Assembly: GCA_036655355.1 (NCBI GenBank)
Contig: JAVVQG010000023.1
Coordinates: 1 to 16,552 of the forward strand
Direction: 5' to 3'
Origin: JAUNSR01 sp036655355
GTDB taxonomy: Bacteria > Bacteroidota > Bacteroidia > Bacteroidales > JAUNSR01
Length of the DNA stretch: 16,552 nt
Positions 6,201 to 14,359 of the stretch are shown here, in pieces. Below the pieces are notes generated by a model, which was not told where the DNA came from, made no database searches, and saw only the letters and a program-made list of their open reading frames with translations. The translations under genes and the position numbers were made by a program. Each line of letters begins with the position of its first letter. The first letter of the stretch is position 1.

Positions 6201-8901
6201 TCCACCACCAATACCATTCCAACTTAAATAATCGTACGGAAATTTCCTTCTGTGCAATCGCTTTACCTTCATCACTTACGGTTGCAATCTCAAAGGTTTG
6301 ATTCTTCCCTGTAGGAAGTGGTGACTCATCATTCTTATCCTGTTTGATTCCTACATACGATGTAAATGGGGAATAAGGCACTTGCACGGCATCCACACTA
6401 AACTCGCCCGACTCCTCATACACTTTCGTCAGGAACTGCGCCTTCAGCATTCCCGGAGCCATTGCCCCGAGATGAAGCACATTGCCCACCTTAGCGACAC
6501 CTGCGGCATCTGTCTTTCCCTTTGCAAAAAGTAGATCCTCGCTACTGAAAGAACGTGTCGGATCGTCGAAAATATAAGACTCAAATCCTTTGAAAACACT
6601 CTTCATCTCAACAAATGTTCCCGAGATATCGAATTTCAGATTTCCCGCAGTAGCACCTGTTAGCCAAGCCGAACGCAATGTGGCCTCCTCTCTTTTCCCG
6701 CGTACCAATACCGGATTATCAAACTGAAGGGCAATGCTCAGCCGGTTTGGCTTTATACTTTCAATCCGTAATCTTTTTTCGAACGATGCACCCCCCACAG
6801 TCACCTTCAGACGCCACGAACCGGTTGGGGCATCGGGAGTGGTCACTGCCGGATAGGTATAGAAATTATTGATACTCCGCGTAATCACGTTGCGCGAATA
6901 AAGTTGTCCCGACGGATTATAAAGCTCAAATGTAACGGGATGCTTCTGAGGGAAATTAATAGCCTTCGCTTCCAGAATAAACCCGATGAAGATTGTATCG
7001 CCCGGACGCCATACGCCACGGTCTGTATAGATAAACCCTTTGATCCCCTTTTGTACTTCTTGGCCTGACACGTCAAACGTACTCATTGAAAGCGATTCGG
7101 CCGGATCCATTCGGAGATATCCTTTTTGTCCCTCTTTTTCAGCGATTACATAGAATGGTATCCCCCCTTTCGTATTGATCTCCGCACTACCGTTCTCCCA
7201 TGTCTCGCGCGAATCGATGATCTGGTTCTGGAAATCATAGATCGTAACCTTCGCCCCCGGAATCGGATCCGCACTTGATATATTATGTACCGATATGAAT
7301 AATTTGCCTTGTTCGCCCTGTTTCCCAATTACACCGATATCTGATGATAATACATTCTTTGCAATTTGGCGATTCATGTAATAGGAGTATTTACAAGGCA
7401 TATTCCGTTCTTGCCATTTGTAGCCATTCCAGTCCTGGTCACTGAAATAGTAATAGGAATTACCATTTCCGAAGGCTGCCTTCTCTTGCTTTTCAAGTTC
7501 CAAATTCTTTTCGCGAAGCGCTCGTTTCGACAAAACCGGTCGATCCGGACAAGGAAATGCCGAAAGCTCAAAATTGTAAGAAAGAATTACGCGGTACATG
7601 GCACCGGGTTCAACAGCGATAAGGTCCTTCAGGTTGAGTGCGAAGGTATTCTTCTTGTGGAGGTCGTAATGTCCGAATTCATCCAAAAAGATCAGCTTGC
7701 GACAAAGAAGTACCCCCATCCTGGCCAATTGATTATCACCGTCGAGGTTGTTGACCTGAAGGAAATCCCCCATGTTGTTCTCGTAAATCTTCACGATTCG
7801 AACAATCACACCGTTGAGATTCGTGGCATGAAAAGGGATGATGGCATCGCCGGAAACCGGAATTATTCCGCCTTCCCCGATAAAACCCAGATCAGGGTCA
7901 TCCGATGACAATGAAACTCTCTTTGAAAACTTACTTTTATCAGATACCTTGGTTACGTCCAGTTTGTTTCCGAAATAAGAGCGGATACCGTTGTGTATGC
8001 GAATGGTACGCTCCGGTCTGGATTTATCCTTGATCCAAATCTTAAGCGTATTGCCTGCAACCTGAAAAGTAGCATCGTTTCCCTCCACATCAACAAGACC
8101 CGTAAAGTCTTGATTCGGATCAAGGCTACGGGTAAACGTCACCCGGAAATGATCCTCTTCGTCATCCCTCACAGCCGTTTCAATAGCGTAAACCGTAAAC
8201 TCTTTTGAAGCGGGAACACGTATCTCTCCCAGCGATCCTTTCGGATAACCTTTGGAATTGCTTTTCAGAAAAACTTCGATCGTTTCCTGTTGTTGCGGTG
8301 CGTCTTTCATCGTCAGACGGAAATCGAAACGCTTTGCAAACTTCTCCTCCTCCCATCTCAGATCCACCGGTTTACTAAACCCGATCATGTTACGGATCGT
8401 TGTGCTGTCTTCCCAATCGGAGGTAAGGATCGATCCCCTCATCTCATATATCGTATCGTTCATCTCATTGATGTCGACCGCCATGGAATTAAACCGATAA
8501 CTGGCCTGAAGGTCAATCGTGCGAAACCGGAACTTGAATTTATCCGTACTATTTTCCAGTCCGAACAAACGTTCAAGATCAACTTTCACCGTATATTCCG
8601 TACCGCTCTTCAACCCTTGTGTCGGTTTGAAAATCACATAACGGTCTTCAAGCAATTTCCATTCTCCTTCTGTTTTCGGAAGTATCTGAAAACTTTTACT
8701 CAACTTCTCCGGAGTGGTATTTGCTTCCGGAATCTCTTCCTGAAAACGTACGCGTGGAAGTTCCGTGCGAGAAACTACTCCCGTCGTATACGCTTTGATG
8801 TAATCATTTGCTTCCGGTATATCACTTTCCTCTTTTTGTCCACACGAGGAAACTGTAAGAAAAAGAAGGAACAGAAAAATGGAATAAGTCAGGTTTTTCA
8901 T
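3265..8901 (-). CDS. Bacterial alpha-2-macroglobulin lipoprotein with thioester motif
   Basis: A 1878-residue envelope protein of the bacterial alpha-2-macroglobulin family (E. coli YfhM/ECAM is about 1650). Such proteins are thought to trap attacking proteases: bait-region cleavage exposes a Cys-Gln thioester that binds the protease covalently. The N terminus is a lipoprotein signal, MKNLTYSIFLFLLFLTVSSC, with lipid-acceptor C20. Further landmarks are the MG2-type motif YTDRGVWRPGDT near residues 625-637, the A2M-domain stretch around 1190-1260 (PVVIFKGPLVLKK, then a bMG-like strand run), the thioester site YPYDCLEQ with C1400, E1402 and Q1403, then an alpha/alpha-toroid-like region to about 1650. 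The C-terminal bMG10-like domain ends in GGVYFLPASQCDAMY. A Ser/Gly/Asn-rich loop (about 1776-1810) interrupts this last domain. The gene is divergent from pbpC, its usual genomic partner. Start ATG at 8901 gives the lipoprotein signal directly. The thioester pair is intact, so trapping activity is expected but unproven. Confidence 0.93.
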   Translation of the reverse strand: MKNLTYSIFLFLLFLTVSSCGQKEESDIPEANDYIKAYTTGVVSRTELPRVRFQEEIPEANTTPEKLSKSFQILPKTEGEWKLLEDRYVIFKPTQGLKSGTEYTVKVDLERLFGLENSTDKFKFRFRTIDLQASYRFNSMAVDINEMNDTIYEMRGSILTSDWEDSTTIRNMIGFSKPVDLRWEEEKFAKRFDFRLTMKDAPQQQETIEVFLKSNSKGYPKGSLGEIRVPASKEFTVYAIETAVRDDEEDHFRVTFTRSLDPNQDFTGLVDVEGNDATFQVAGNTLKIWIKDKSRPERTIRIHNGIRSYFGNKLDVTKVSDKSKFSKRVSLSSDDPDLGFIGEGGIIPVSGDAIIPFHATNLNGVIVRIVKIYENNMGDFLQVNNLDGDNQLARMGVLLCRKLIFLDEFGHYDLHKKNTFALNLKDLIAVEPGAMYRVILSYNFELSAFPCPDRPVLSKRALREKNLELEKQEKAAFGNGNSYYYFSDQDWNGYKWQERNMPCKYSYYMNRQIAKNVLSSDIGVIGKQGEQGKLFISVHNISSADPIPGAKVTIYDFQNQIIDSRETWENGSAEINTKGGIPFYVIAEKEGQKGYLRMDPAESLSMSTFDVSGQEVQKGIKGFIYTDRGVWRPGDTIFIGFILEAKAINFPQKHPVTFELYNPSGQLYSRNVITRSINNFYTYPAVTTPDAPTGSWRLKVTVGGASFEKRLRIESIKPNRLSIALQFDNPVLVRGKREEATLRSAWLTGATAGNLKFDISGTFVEMKSVFKGFESYIFDDPTRSFSSEDLLFAKGKTDAAGVAKVGNVLHLGAMAPGMLKAQFLTKVYEESGEFSVDAVQVPYSPFTSYVGIKQDKNDESPLPTGKNQTFEIATVSDEGKAIAQKEISVRLFKLEWYWWWSSNMSNVANFVSSGYNKPVKEFTVSTDAAGKGNFVLNIPQEDWGSYYIQVRDVASEHQSGRMVYFDSYFEEHAPSADRDKANLLTISTDKERYKPGEEIRVSFPSTEKSKALLTVETGEGVIAHYRINCEKGETVFKFKATKEMQPNAYLGITLLNPYASTANDLPIRLYGVVPVLVNSPDSRLEPVIGSAAVLKPDQSFTLEISEKNGQPMTYTLAVVDEGLLDLTHFKTPSPWEAFNAKEALGVRTWDMYKYVLGAYGGKIEQLFSIGGDDALNKGPKAIVNRFKPVVIFKGPLVLKKNETQKIQLRMPNYVGKVRCMLIAGNENGFGNAQREIPVKQPVMVLGTLPRALAPDDEVMLPVTVFAMEENIGDVEVSVNTSDLLKVVGSNKRTVHFNKSGDQTIWFPVRVKNQVGVAEVKLTAQGRGVTSVWESEIEVSSPLRSVTKSSSYLIEKGESKRIPLNPFGLPDTRKTSVEVSSLAPLDIQRRANELRSYPYDCLEQLVSKTFAFLYLPSMMQYSGSELQEIKKDLQHNLGRLRDYIMPDGSFAYWPGGTSSNGWASVYATSFMVSAAAQGYVLPSGIEERALKYQGRLAREWQGIESPVLASEEMTQAYRLYLLAIAGMPEKGAMNRLLERKNLNSSAKWMLANAYIYLGRPQTALRIVENISPGDDRNNDETSIYTYGSDLRNKSIRLIALINLKRMKEAYPLAQQIIKELNSDSWLSTQSTSFGLMAMYVYFREVPPADHMSFILEKKEQKEEIETGKGFWSAPVNSNLKEIVITNRGKGTLYVKTNEVGVPSVQNQIAVNNGIEIKQQFENMDGSVVDVKNLTLGSNFRMVTRVTNVSSVGVRDLMLSQRVAGGWEILNNRYMFNTSLKGNSIEGTSGNSVNGEDSSASSGTSGLQPSTGITYQDFRDNEVLSYIPYLSSGTYVTSIINLVAAYGGVYFLPASQCDAMYQGSINASTAGEKVKVVILE

Positions 8902-8945
8902 GCCATATATCTATTTTGATGAAAAATAAATAAAATATATTTACA

Positions 8946-8953
8946 CAAATATA
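8946..8953 (-). promoter_or_regulatory. Likely -7 box of the alpha-2-macroglobulin promoter
   Basis: Read on the minus strand this is TATATTTG, a full match to TAnnTTTG, about 45 bp before the start codon. No clear -33 TTTG is found at normal spacing. The whole divergent gap (8902-9021) is AT-rich and must hold promoters for both genes. On the plus strand only a weak TATAACTTG (about 8975-8983) could serve pbpC. Confidence 0.45.
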
Positions 8954-9021
8954 AGAATAATATAACTCCGATCTTATAACTTGCTTCGAATCACTTTATA
9001 AGCTCAATTATTTATGTGCCG

Positions 9022-11391
9022 ATGAGCCTTCAAAAACAATTTATATTATCAGCCCTGCTATACCTCGCTCTTCTGTTCTGGTTTTCTCTTCCTGCTCCGC
9101 TCTTTACCGATCCGGTATGCAACCTGTTGTACGCTTCCGATTCAACCTTATTGGGAGCCCGAATCGCGACGGACGGCCAATGGCGCTTTCCGGAAGAATC
9201 GAACATCCCTCAGAAATTTGAGCAGTGTATTGTGAATTTCGAAGACAAGCGCTTTGGTTTACATCCGGGTGTGGATCCGTTGGCGATCTCGCGTGCTTTC
9301 TATTATAATTTTAAGAACGCCCGGATTACCAGTGGGGGGAGTACGCTTACCATGCAGCTTGTTCGGTTACACCGCAAGGGAAAGTCACGTACGATCTCCG
9401 AAAAACTGTTGGAGGCGATTCTGGCCATGCGAATCGAAATGGCGATGAGCAAGAAGGAGATTCTTGCGATGTATGCATCGCATGCTCCTTTCGGAGGAAA
9501 TGTAGTGGGACTCCAAGCTGCTTCCTGGCGTTATTTCGGACGAGATGCCACCCGTCTCTCTTGGGCCGAAAGTGCCGTACTCGCCGTTTTGCCCAACGCT
9601 CCCTCCCTTATTCGACCCGGCCGTAATGCCGCTCAATTAAAAAAGAAACGCGACCGTCTCCTCCAAACCCTTCATCAGCGGCAGATCATAGATAAGGAAA
9701 CTTACCTGTTGGCATTGGATGAGGAATTGCCCGGACACCCCAAACGTTTGCCGGATGAGGCACCTCATCTGCTCGAACGCTATCGCAAGCAAAAGCGGAA
9801 AGGCGCTGTCTACGCTACGCTTGATGCCGATCTGCAACGTCAAATCACCGCTGTTGTCAACCAATATGCCAACGTGTATCAATACAACTATCTCCACAAC
9901 ATCGCTGTTATCGTAGCCGAAGTGGAAACGGGCGATATAAAAGCGTATGTGGGAAATGTAACGTTGCCGGATAACGGTTCTAACGGTCGCAAGGTCGACA
10001 TGATTACAGCCGAAAGAAGTCCCGGTAGTTTGCTCAAGCCGCTGCTTTACGGTGCTATGTTGCAAGACGGAATGATCCTTCCTCATACATTGATTCCTGA
10101 TATTCCGCTTTATATCAACGGCTTCGCACCTCAAAATTACAGTAAAGGCTTTAGCGGAGCAGTGCCGGCTCATCAGGCGATTGCTAAATCGCTCAATGTT
10201 CCGTTGGTAAAGATGCTTATCGACTACAACTATTCCCGTTTTCACACCCTATTGAAAACCATGGGGATCACTACCCTGAAATACCCGGCTGATCATTACG
10301 GTGCGTCTCTGATTCTGGGGGGGATGGAAGCCACACTTTGGGATATGGCAGGCATCTATGCTTCCTGTGCAAGAGTGTTGAATCATACATCGGATCGTCA
10401 CTCCCGAAAAGGTTATGGTAAGACTCACGGCGATTATTACAAGGAGGATTTCCGCCCTCTTTCTTTAAATCGTTACGAATCGTCGGAACAGACACCCGAA
10501 CCTTATCCTGTTCTTCGCAGAAGTGCGATCTGGTATACTTTTGAGGCGATGAAAAATGTGACACGTCCGGAAGAGGAGGTGGATTGGACCAATTTTGAAA
10601 GCATGAAAACCATTGCTTGGAAAACAGGAACGAGTTACGGAGGTAAAGATGCCTGGGCGCTCGGCGTAACACCGCGCCACGTGGTCGGCGTATGGGTTGG
10701 GAATGCTTCCGGCGAAGGGAGAGCCGGCGTAACAGGGGTGGGTTTCGCCGCTCCCATTCTTTTTGATATCTATTCATTCCTACCTGCTGCGGGATGGTTC
10801 AGCCGCCCTGATAGCGAATTAACCGAAGTCAACGTTTGTCGGAAAAGCGGGTACAAGGCGTCACAATATTGTGATGATACCGAGCCCCTTCGGGTTCCAA
10901 AAGAGGGGATGAGAACGGATGTTTGTCCTTTTCATCGCAGGGTTTATCTTGATGCACAGAAAAAATATCAGGTCACGGCAGATTGTGTTTCGCCCGATGA
11001 GCTCTATCCGTGCAATTGGTTTGTATTACCTCCCGCCCAGGAGTGGTATTTCCAACGTACCAATGCCGATTATGAGCCGTTGCCGCCATTCAGTCCGCTT
11101 TGCGATCAACAACCCGACGGGCGAATAGACTTTATCTATCCAACGTCAGATATGGTGATCATGCTTCCGAAAGGATTTCGTTCCGAACGGGAAAAAATGG
11201 TTCTCCGAGCCGCTCATTCCCGTCCCGCTGCCCGTTTGTTCTGGCACCTCGGATCCGATTATCTTGGCGAAACCCAAGGGAATCATCAACTAGCCGTTTC
11301 ACCTAAACCGGGAAATTACATCCTGACGTTGGTGGATGAGGCCGGGTTTTCCAGGAAGATCCGTTTTACAATTGTGGGGAGTGAACAATAA
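9022..11391 (+). CDS. pbpC: Penicillin-binding protein 1C (bifunctional transglycosylase/transpeptidase)
   Basis: A class A PBP of about 789 residues, anchored in the inner membrane, that polymerises glycan strands and may cross-link peptides in the periplasm. Counting from the ATG at 9022: a membrane anchor at about 5-25 (QFILSALLYLALLFWFSL), a GT51 transglycosylase domain with catalytic E74 in NFEDKRFG and the GGSTLTMQLVR motif near 103-113, then a transpeptidase domain with SLLK (S336, K339), SLN (S390, N392) and KTGT (from K534). The BiPBP_C domain typical of PBP1C fills roughly 690-785. All catalytic motifs are intact. A GTG at 9016 extends the frame by two residues; ATG 9022 is preferred as the commoner codon. 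The gene is divergent from the alpha-2-macroglobulin gene, and the association suggests repair of the wall when proteases breach the outer membrane. The next gene starts 36 bp after its stop. Confidence 0.94.
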   Translation: MSLQKQFILSALLYLALLFWFSLPAPLFTDPVCNLLYASDSTLLGARIATDGQWRFPEESNIPQKFEQCIVNFEDKRFGLHPGVDPLAISRAFYYNFKNARITSGGSTLTMQLVRLHRKGKSRTISEKLLEAILAMRIEMAMSKKEILAMYASHAPFGGNVVGLQAASWRYFGRDATRLSWAESAVLAVLPNAPSLIRPGRNAAQLKKKRDRLLQTLHQRQIIDKETYLLALDEELPGHPKRLPDEAPHLLERYRKQKRKGAVYATLDADLQRQITAVVNQYANVYQYNYLHNIAVIVAEVETGDIKAYVGNVTLPDNGSNGRKVDMITAERSPGSLLKPLLYGAMLQDGMILPHTLIPDIPLYINGFAPQNYSKGFSGAVPAHQAIAKSLNVPLVKMLIDYNYSRFHTLLKTMGITTLKYPADHYGASLILGGMEATLWDMAGIYASCARVLNHTSDRHSRKGYGKTHGDYYKEDFRPLSLNRYESSEQTPEPYPVLRRSAIWYTFEAMKNVTRPEEEVDWTNFESMKTIAWKTGTSYGGKDAWALGVTPRHVVGVWVGNASGEGRAGVTGVGFAAPILFDIYSFLPAAGWFSRPDSELTEVNVCRKSGYKASQYCDDTEPLRVPKEGMRTDVCPFHRRVYLDAQKKYQVTADCVSPDELYPCNWFVLPPAQEWYFQRTNADYEPLPPFSPLCDQQPDGRIDFIYPTSDMVIMLPKGFRSEREKMVLRAAHSRPAARLFWHLGSDYLGETQGNHQLAVSPKPGNYILTLVDEAGFSRKIRFTIVGSEQ

Positions 11392-11427
11392 CAGCGTCTT
11401 TCCGTTTATAAAAAAAAGACCGACGTT

Positions 11428-12741
11428 ATGACTCCTTTTCTTGTAGATGAAATAGATCTTTCTAAAAAGATCCTGCAGACTGCACGGAATATTCTGAATG
11501 ATTTAGGGTTTTCCTCTTACCGGGCTGACCTTTGGGACCGGATTGCTATATTCATTGCAATCCTCATTCTGGCATTTCTCTCCTATCTGTTGTTTTCCAA
11601 ACTGATGACTCAATTGGTTCATTTTATAATCAAGCATACGACAACCAAATGGGACAGCTTTCTATATAAACGCCATTTCTTTCAGCGGATATTCGGACTC
11701 ATCCCTCCATTGATTGTTTTAATTCTGTTGCCATTGGCTTTCTCTTCAAGTTATTCCAAAATCCTAGACATATTGGAGAAGGGGATCCATATTTACCTTA
11801 CGGTGATCGGTGCCAAGATTCTTATCTCAATGCTGGAAGCCTCCTTCGACTACTATCTTTGGAAAAGGGAGATGGCTACAAGCCCCTACAAAGGGGTGGT
11901 GGAGATGATGAGGATTTTTATACAGGTAATGACCGGCTTGGCTATTGTGGGGATCCTGATGAATCTGAAACTGGCAGCCGTACTTACCGGGTTAAGTGCC
12001 TTTGCCGCCATTATCATCTTGATTTTCAAAGATACCTTATTGGGTTTTGTGGCCGGGTTGCAGCTTGCTCAGAACAAAATGGTGAAGATTGGAGACTGGA
12101 TTACCGTACCGAGTACGCTCGCTAACGGAACAGTTGCAGACATAAACATACTTACCGTAAAGGTTCAGAATTTTGATAATACCAACGTGTATGTACCTGC
12201 CTATACGCTGATATCCAATTCTTTTCAAAATTGGGATGGGATGCAGGAGTCTGGGATTAGAAGGATAAGTAAGTCTATCATCATTGATGTTACAACCATC
12301 GTCAGGCCAACGGAAGAGATGCTGCAAGGTTATTTTGCAGATCCGTTGGTGAGTCAGTACATCACCAAGGATGAATTTGATAAGTTCAAGAGTGAAGGCA
12401 CAAACCGTATCCCGGGCATGGACACCAATCTGGGGGTGTATCGCCTTTGGTTGGGGCTCTTTCTACAAAATCATCCCAACGTAACACAGCAACCGTATCA
12501 GATTATTCGCGATACGCCTTCAGACGGAGCCGGGTTACCGCTTCAGTTGATGTTCTTTATCACCACGACCGAGTGGACCACCTATGAGAATATCCAATCG
12601 CTTATCTTTGAGCAGGCGATGGGTATGTTATCTCATTTCGGACTTCGTCAGTTCCAGTTTGACGGATGGGTCGATACTCCTAAAAATCCGGTTTATAAGA
12701 AGATGATGGAACAAACGGATCCGGACAAAGAAGTCAAATAA
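11428..12741 (+). CDS. MscS-family mechanosensitive ion channel (YbdG-like)
   Basis: A 437-residue inner-membrane channel expected to open under membrane tension and release solutes during hypo-osmotic shock. Hydrophobic segments lie at about 39-60, 88-106, 118-136, 162-180 and 182-213. The last is the pore helix and carries the MscS signature, LTGLSAFAAIIILIFKDTLL followed by GFVAGLQL. The beta domain follows (KMVKIGDWITVP at 217-228, then NGTVADI), as does the conserved VYVPAYTLISNSFQNW at 254-269. Extra N-terminal helices and the long cytoplasmic tail resemble E. coli YbdG (miniconductance type) more than MscS itself. It starts 36 bp after pbpC on the same strand with no terminator between, so co-transcription with pbpC is likely and would join a wall-repair enzyme to an osmotic safety valve. 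It converges on the AraC-type gene with only 10 bp between the stop codons. Confidence 0.9.
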   Translation: MTPFLVDEIDLSKKILQTARNILNDLGFSSYRADLWDRIAIFIAILILAFLSYLLFSKLMTQLVHFIIKHTTTKWDSFLYKRHFFQRIFGLIPPLIVLILLPLAFSSSYSKILDILEKGIHIYLTVIGAKILISMLEASFDYYLWKREMATSPYKGVVEMMRIFIQVMTGLAIVGILMNLKLAAVLTGLSAFAAIIILIFKDTLLGFVAGLQLAQNKMVKIGDWITVPSTLANGTVADINILTVKVQNFDNTNVYVPAYTLISNSFQNWDGMQESGIRRISKSIIIDVTTIVRPTEEMLQGYFADPLVSQYITKDEFDKFKSEGTNRIPGMDTNLGVYRLWLGLFLQNHPNVTQQPYQIIRDTPSDGAGLPLQLMFFITTTEWTTYENIQSLIFEQAMGMLSHFGLRQFQFDGWVDTPKNPVYKKMMEQTDPDKEVK

Positions 12742-12751
12742 AACAGGGTTA

Positions 12752-13573
12752 TTAAGGCTTTCCCTTTCTTAATTCGGAGGGATTGATTCCGTATTGTTCT
12801 TTAAAGCGCCTTGAGAAATGGGCTAATGTTTCGAATCCCAACTCCCAATAGATATCTATCGGACGAGCACCTTCTCGGGCAATCATTTCATACCCCCTTT
12901 CAAGACGTTTCCTGATTAACCATTTATTGGGTGTTTCGTCAAAAAGCTCAATAAATTCTCTCCGAAAAGTAGAGAGACTTCTACCCGATAGTTTCGCAAA
13001 ACGTTCCAAAGGAGCATTGTAGATAAAATTATGCTCCATAAACTCCTTCAAGTTGATTTTTGTAATCTTATAGTTACTCATCATCCTGCAGAATATCGAA
13101 TAATATTCAAGTTCGAGGATGTGCAGTGATTCTTCTAATTTCAGATTCAGGATCTGTTGATCGGGTGTGAATTCTTTCTGGGCATACACCTGTAAAGAGG
13201 AAAATAAAGCCTCAAACAAAACAGACCCTCGCATCACATGGAAAGGGATGAAGCTGTTTTCTATGACGGCGGGCGTCAGATGATGCTCCTTGTATTTCTG
13301 TATAAACTTATCGGAGAAGTTTAAACATATTAATTTAAAAGGTGCATTCTTCTCCGGAATCATGGTTATCCTTGAAAATCCCCCTTGATTTACAAATAGA
13401 TATTCCCCTCGTCTTACATTTACCGTTTTATTGTTCCCCGAGAGTTCTGCCATTCCGGAAATAATCTTAATCACCTTATACTGTTTCTCATATAACTCTC
13501 TTCTGGTAATTATCGGATAGGTAACATAATAGAGCTCTTGCAAAGAGGGTATGGGCAACTTATTCGGATTCAT
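12752..13573 (-). CDS. AraC-family transcriptional regulator
   Basis: A 273-residue cytosolic DNA-binding protein. Residues about 1-160 form a cupin-like sensing domain (e.g. KVIKIISGMAELSGNNKTVN then RRGEYLFVNQGG). The C-terminal 100 residues hold the paired helix-turn-helix: first HTH near 188-207 (PLERFAKLSGRSLSTFRREF), second near 238-257 (PIDIYWELGFETLAHFSRRF), then the family signature YGINPSELRK. This arrangement is typical of the many Bacteroidales AraC regulators. The ligand cannot be told. It is divergent from the YczE-like membrane gene across a 138-bp gap, so it may regulate that gene, itself, or the hydrolases beyond. No terminator separates it from the converging channel gene, so transcripts from the two sides may overlap. 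Confidence 0.92.
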   Translation of the reverse strand: MNPNKLPIPSLQELYYVTYPIITRRELYEKQYKVIKIISGMAELSGNNKTVNVRRGEYLFVNQGGFSRITMIPEKNAPFKLICLNFSDKFIQKYKEHHLTPAVIENSFIPFHVMRGSVLFEALFSSLQVYAQKEFTPDQQILNLKLEESLHILELEYYSIFCRMMSNYKITKINLKEFMEHNFIYNAPLERFAKLSGRSLSTFRREFIELFDETPNKWLIRKRLERGYEMIAREGARPIDIYWELGFETLAHFSRRFKEQYGINPSELRKGKP

Positions 13574-13653
13574 ATCTTCGTGATTACTGGAGTTGAAGTT
13601 TATAGATAACCAAAATTGAACTTGACAGACAAATTAACCGATAAATTACTACA

Positions 13654-13661
13654 TAAGTTTG
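13654..13661 (+). promoter_or_regulatory. Likely -7 box for the YczE-like gene
   Basis: TAAGTTTG is a full match to the Bacteroidetes -7 consensus TAnnTTTG, 50 bp before the start codon at 13712. A TTG at about 13622 is too far away for the usual 19-21 bp spacing, so the -33 element is weak or absent, which would suit dependence on an activator such as the neighbouring AraC protein. Confidence 0.45.
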
Positions 13662-13711
13662 CACTCTCAAAAGGAATACGATTATTAATGTAGGCAAAAC
13701 TTAGGAATACG

Positions 13712-14359
13712 ATGAAAAGAAAGGAGATTATCAAAAAATACATGGTTTTTATCATGGGTTTATTTCTGAATGCTCTGGGAATTTGTTTTATAATAAAAGC
13801 GGATTTAGGTTCCTCTCCAATCTCCAGTTTGCCTTATACCATCAGCTTAAAATACCCGGTTTCTTTAGGTACGCTTACATTGATTCTGAATCTATTTCTT
13901 ATTCTCGGACAATTAGCAATTCAAAAGCGCGATTTTAAAACCAGAGAGTGGGGGCAGTTACCGGTTTCTGTGCTATTCGGTTTTTTCATAGATTGTTGCA
14001 TGTCTCTTGTGGAAGGTCTAGCCCCCGCTTCTTACGTTTTGCAAATCGTAACCTTGCTTACCGGGTGTCTAATTCTTGGACTTGGCGTGAGTTTGGAAAT
14101 CATTGCCAATGTAATTATGCTCTCGGGTGAAGCTTTTGTAAACGCGTACGCAACGAAAAGACAACGAAGCTTCGGTACAACAAAGATTCTTTTCGATACT
14201 ATATTAATGATAATGGCATGCATCACTTCTCTGTTCTTATTCTTCGATATTACGGGAGTTCGGGAGGGAACCGTCATAGCTGCACTTTCAGTGGGTCTGT
14301 TTGCCCGCTATTTCAATAAAAAACTCTCCTTTTTGCAAAATTACCTTGCCGGGGAATGA
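13712..14359 (+). CDS. YczE/YitT-like integral membrane protein
   Basis: A 215-residue multi-spanning inner-membrane protein with about five or six hydrophobic segments (roughly 10-28, 51-71, 83-99, 108-128, 155-178, 184-200). The N-terminal sequence GICFIIKADLGSSPISSLPY is the hallmark of the YczE/YyaS/YitT group, whose substrate is unknown; some members have been suggested to be transporters or export factors. The start ATG at 13712 leaves a normal short cytoplasmic lead (MKRKEIIKKY). It is divergent from an AraC-family gene, a common pairing for inducible membrane proteins. The stop codon TGA is the first three bases of the dispersed repeat at 14357-14429, so the repeat may have supplied the stop. 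I cannot tell whether residues were lost; the C terminus KKLSFLQNYLAGE looks plausible as it stands. Confidence 0.85.
   Translation: MKRKEIIKKYMVFIMGLFLNALGICFIIKADLGSSPISSLPYTISLKYPVSLGTLTLILNLFLILGQLAIQKRDFKTREWGQLPVSVLFGFFIDCCMSLVEGLAPASYVLQIVTLLTGCLILGLGVSLEIIANVIMLSGEAFVNAYATKRQRSFGTTKILFDTILMIMACITSLFLFFDITGVREGTVIAALSVGLFARYFNKKLSFLQNYLAGE

Noticed and set aside
7366..7908. 180-codon plus-strand frame inside the alpha-2-macroglobulin gene
   Set aside because: It is fully antisense to a well-supported coding region and has no recognisable motif; long shadow frames are expected across a 5.6-kb gene.
8290..8919. 209-codon plus-strand frame opposite the start of the alpha-2-macroglobulin gene
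   Set aside because: It overlaps the coding region including its lipoprotein signal on the other strand, and the peptide is basic and low in conserved features.
9637..10245. 202-codon minus-strand frame inside pbpC
   Set aside because: It is antisense to the transglycosylase and transpeptidase coding region, which carries all catalytic motifs.
10271..10777. 168-codon minus-strand frame inside pbpC
   Set aside because: It is antisense to the KTGT region of pbpC, and its Arg/Pro/Ser-rich peptide is typical of shadow frames.
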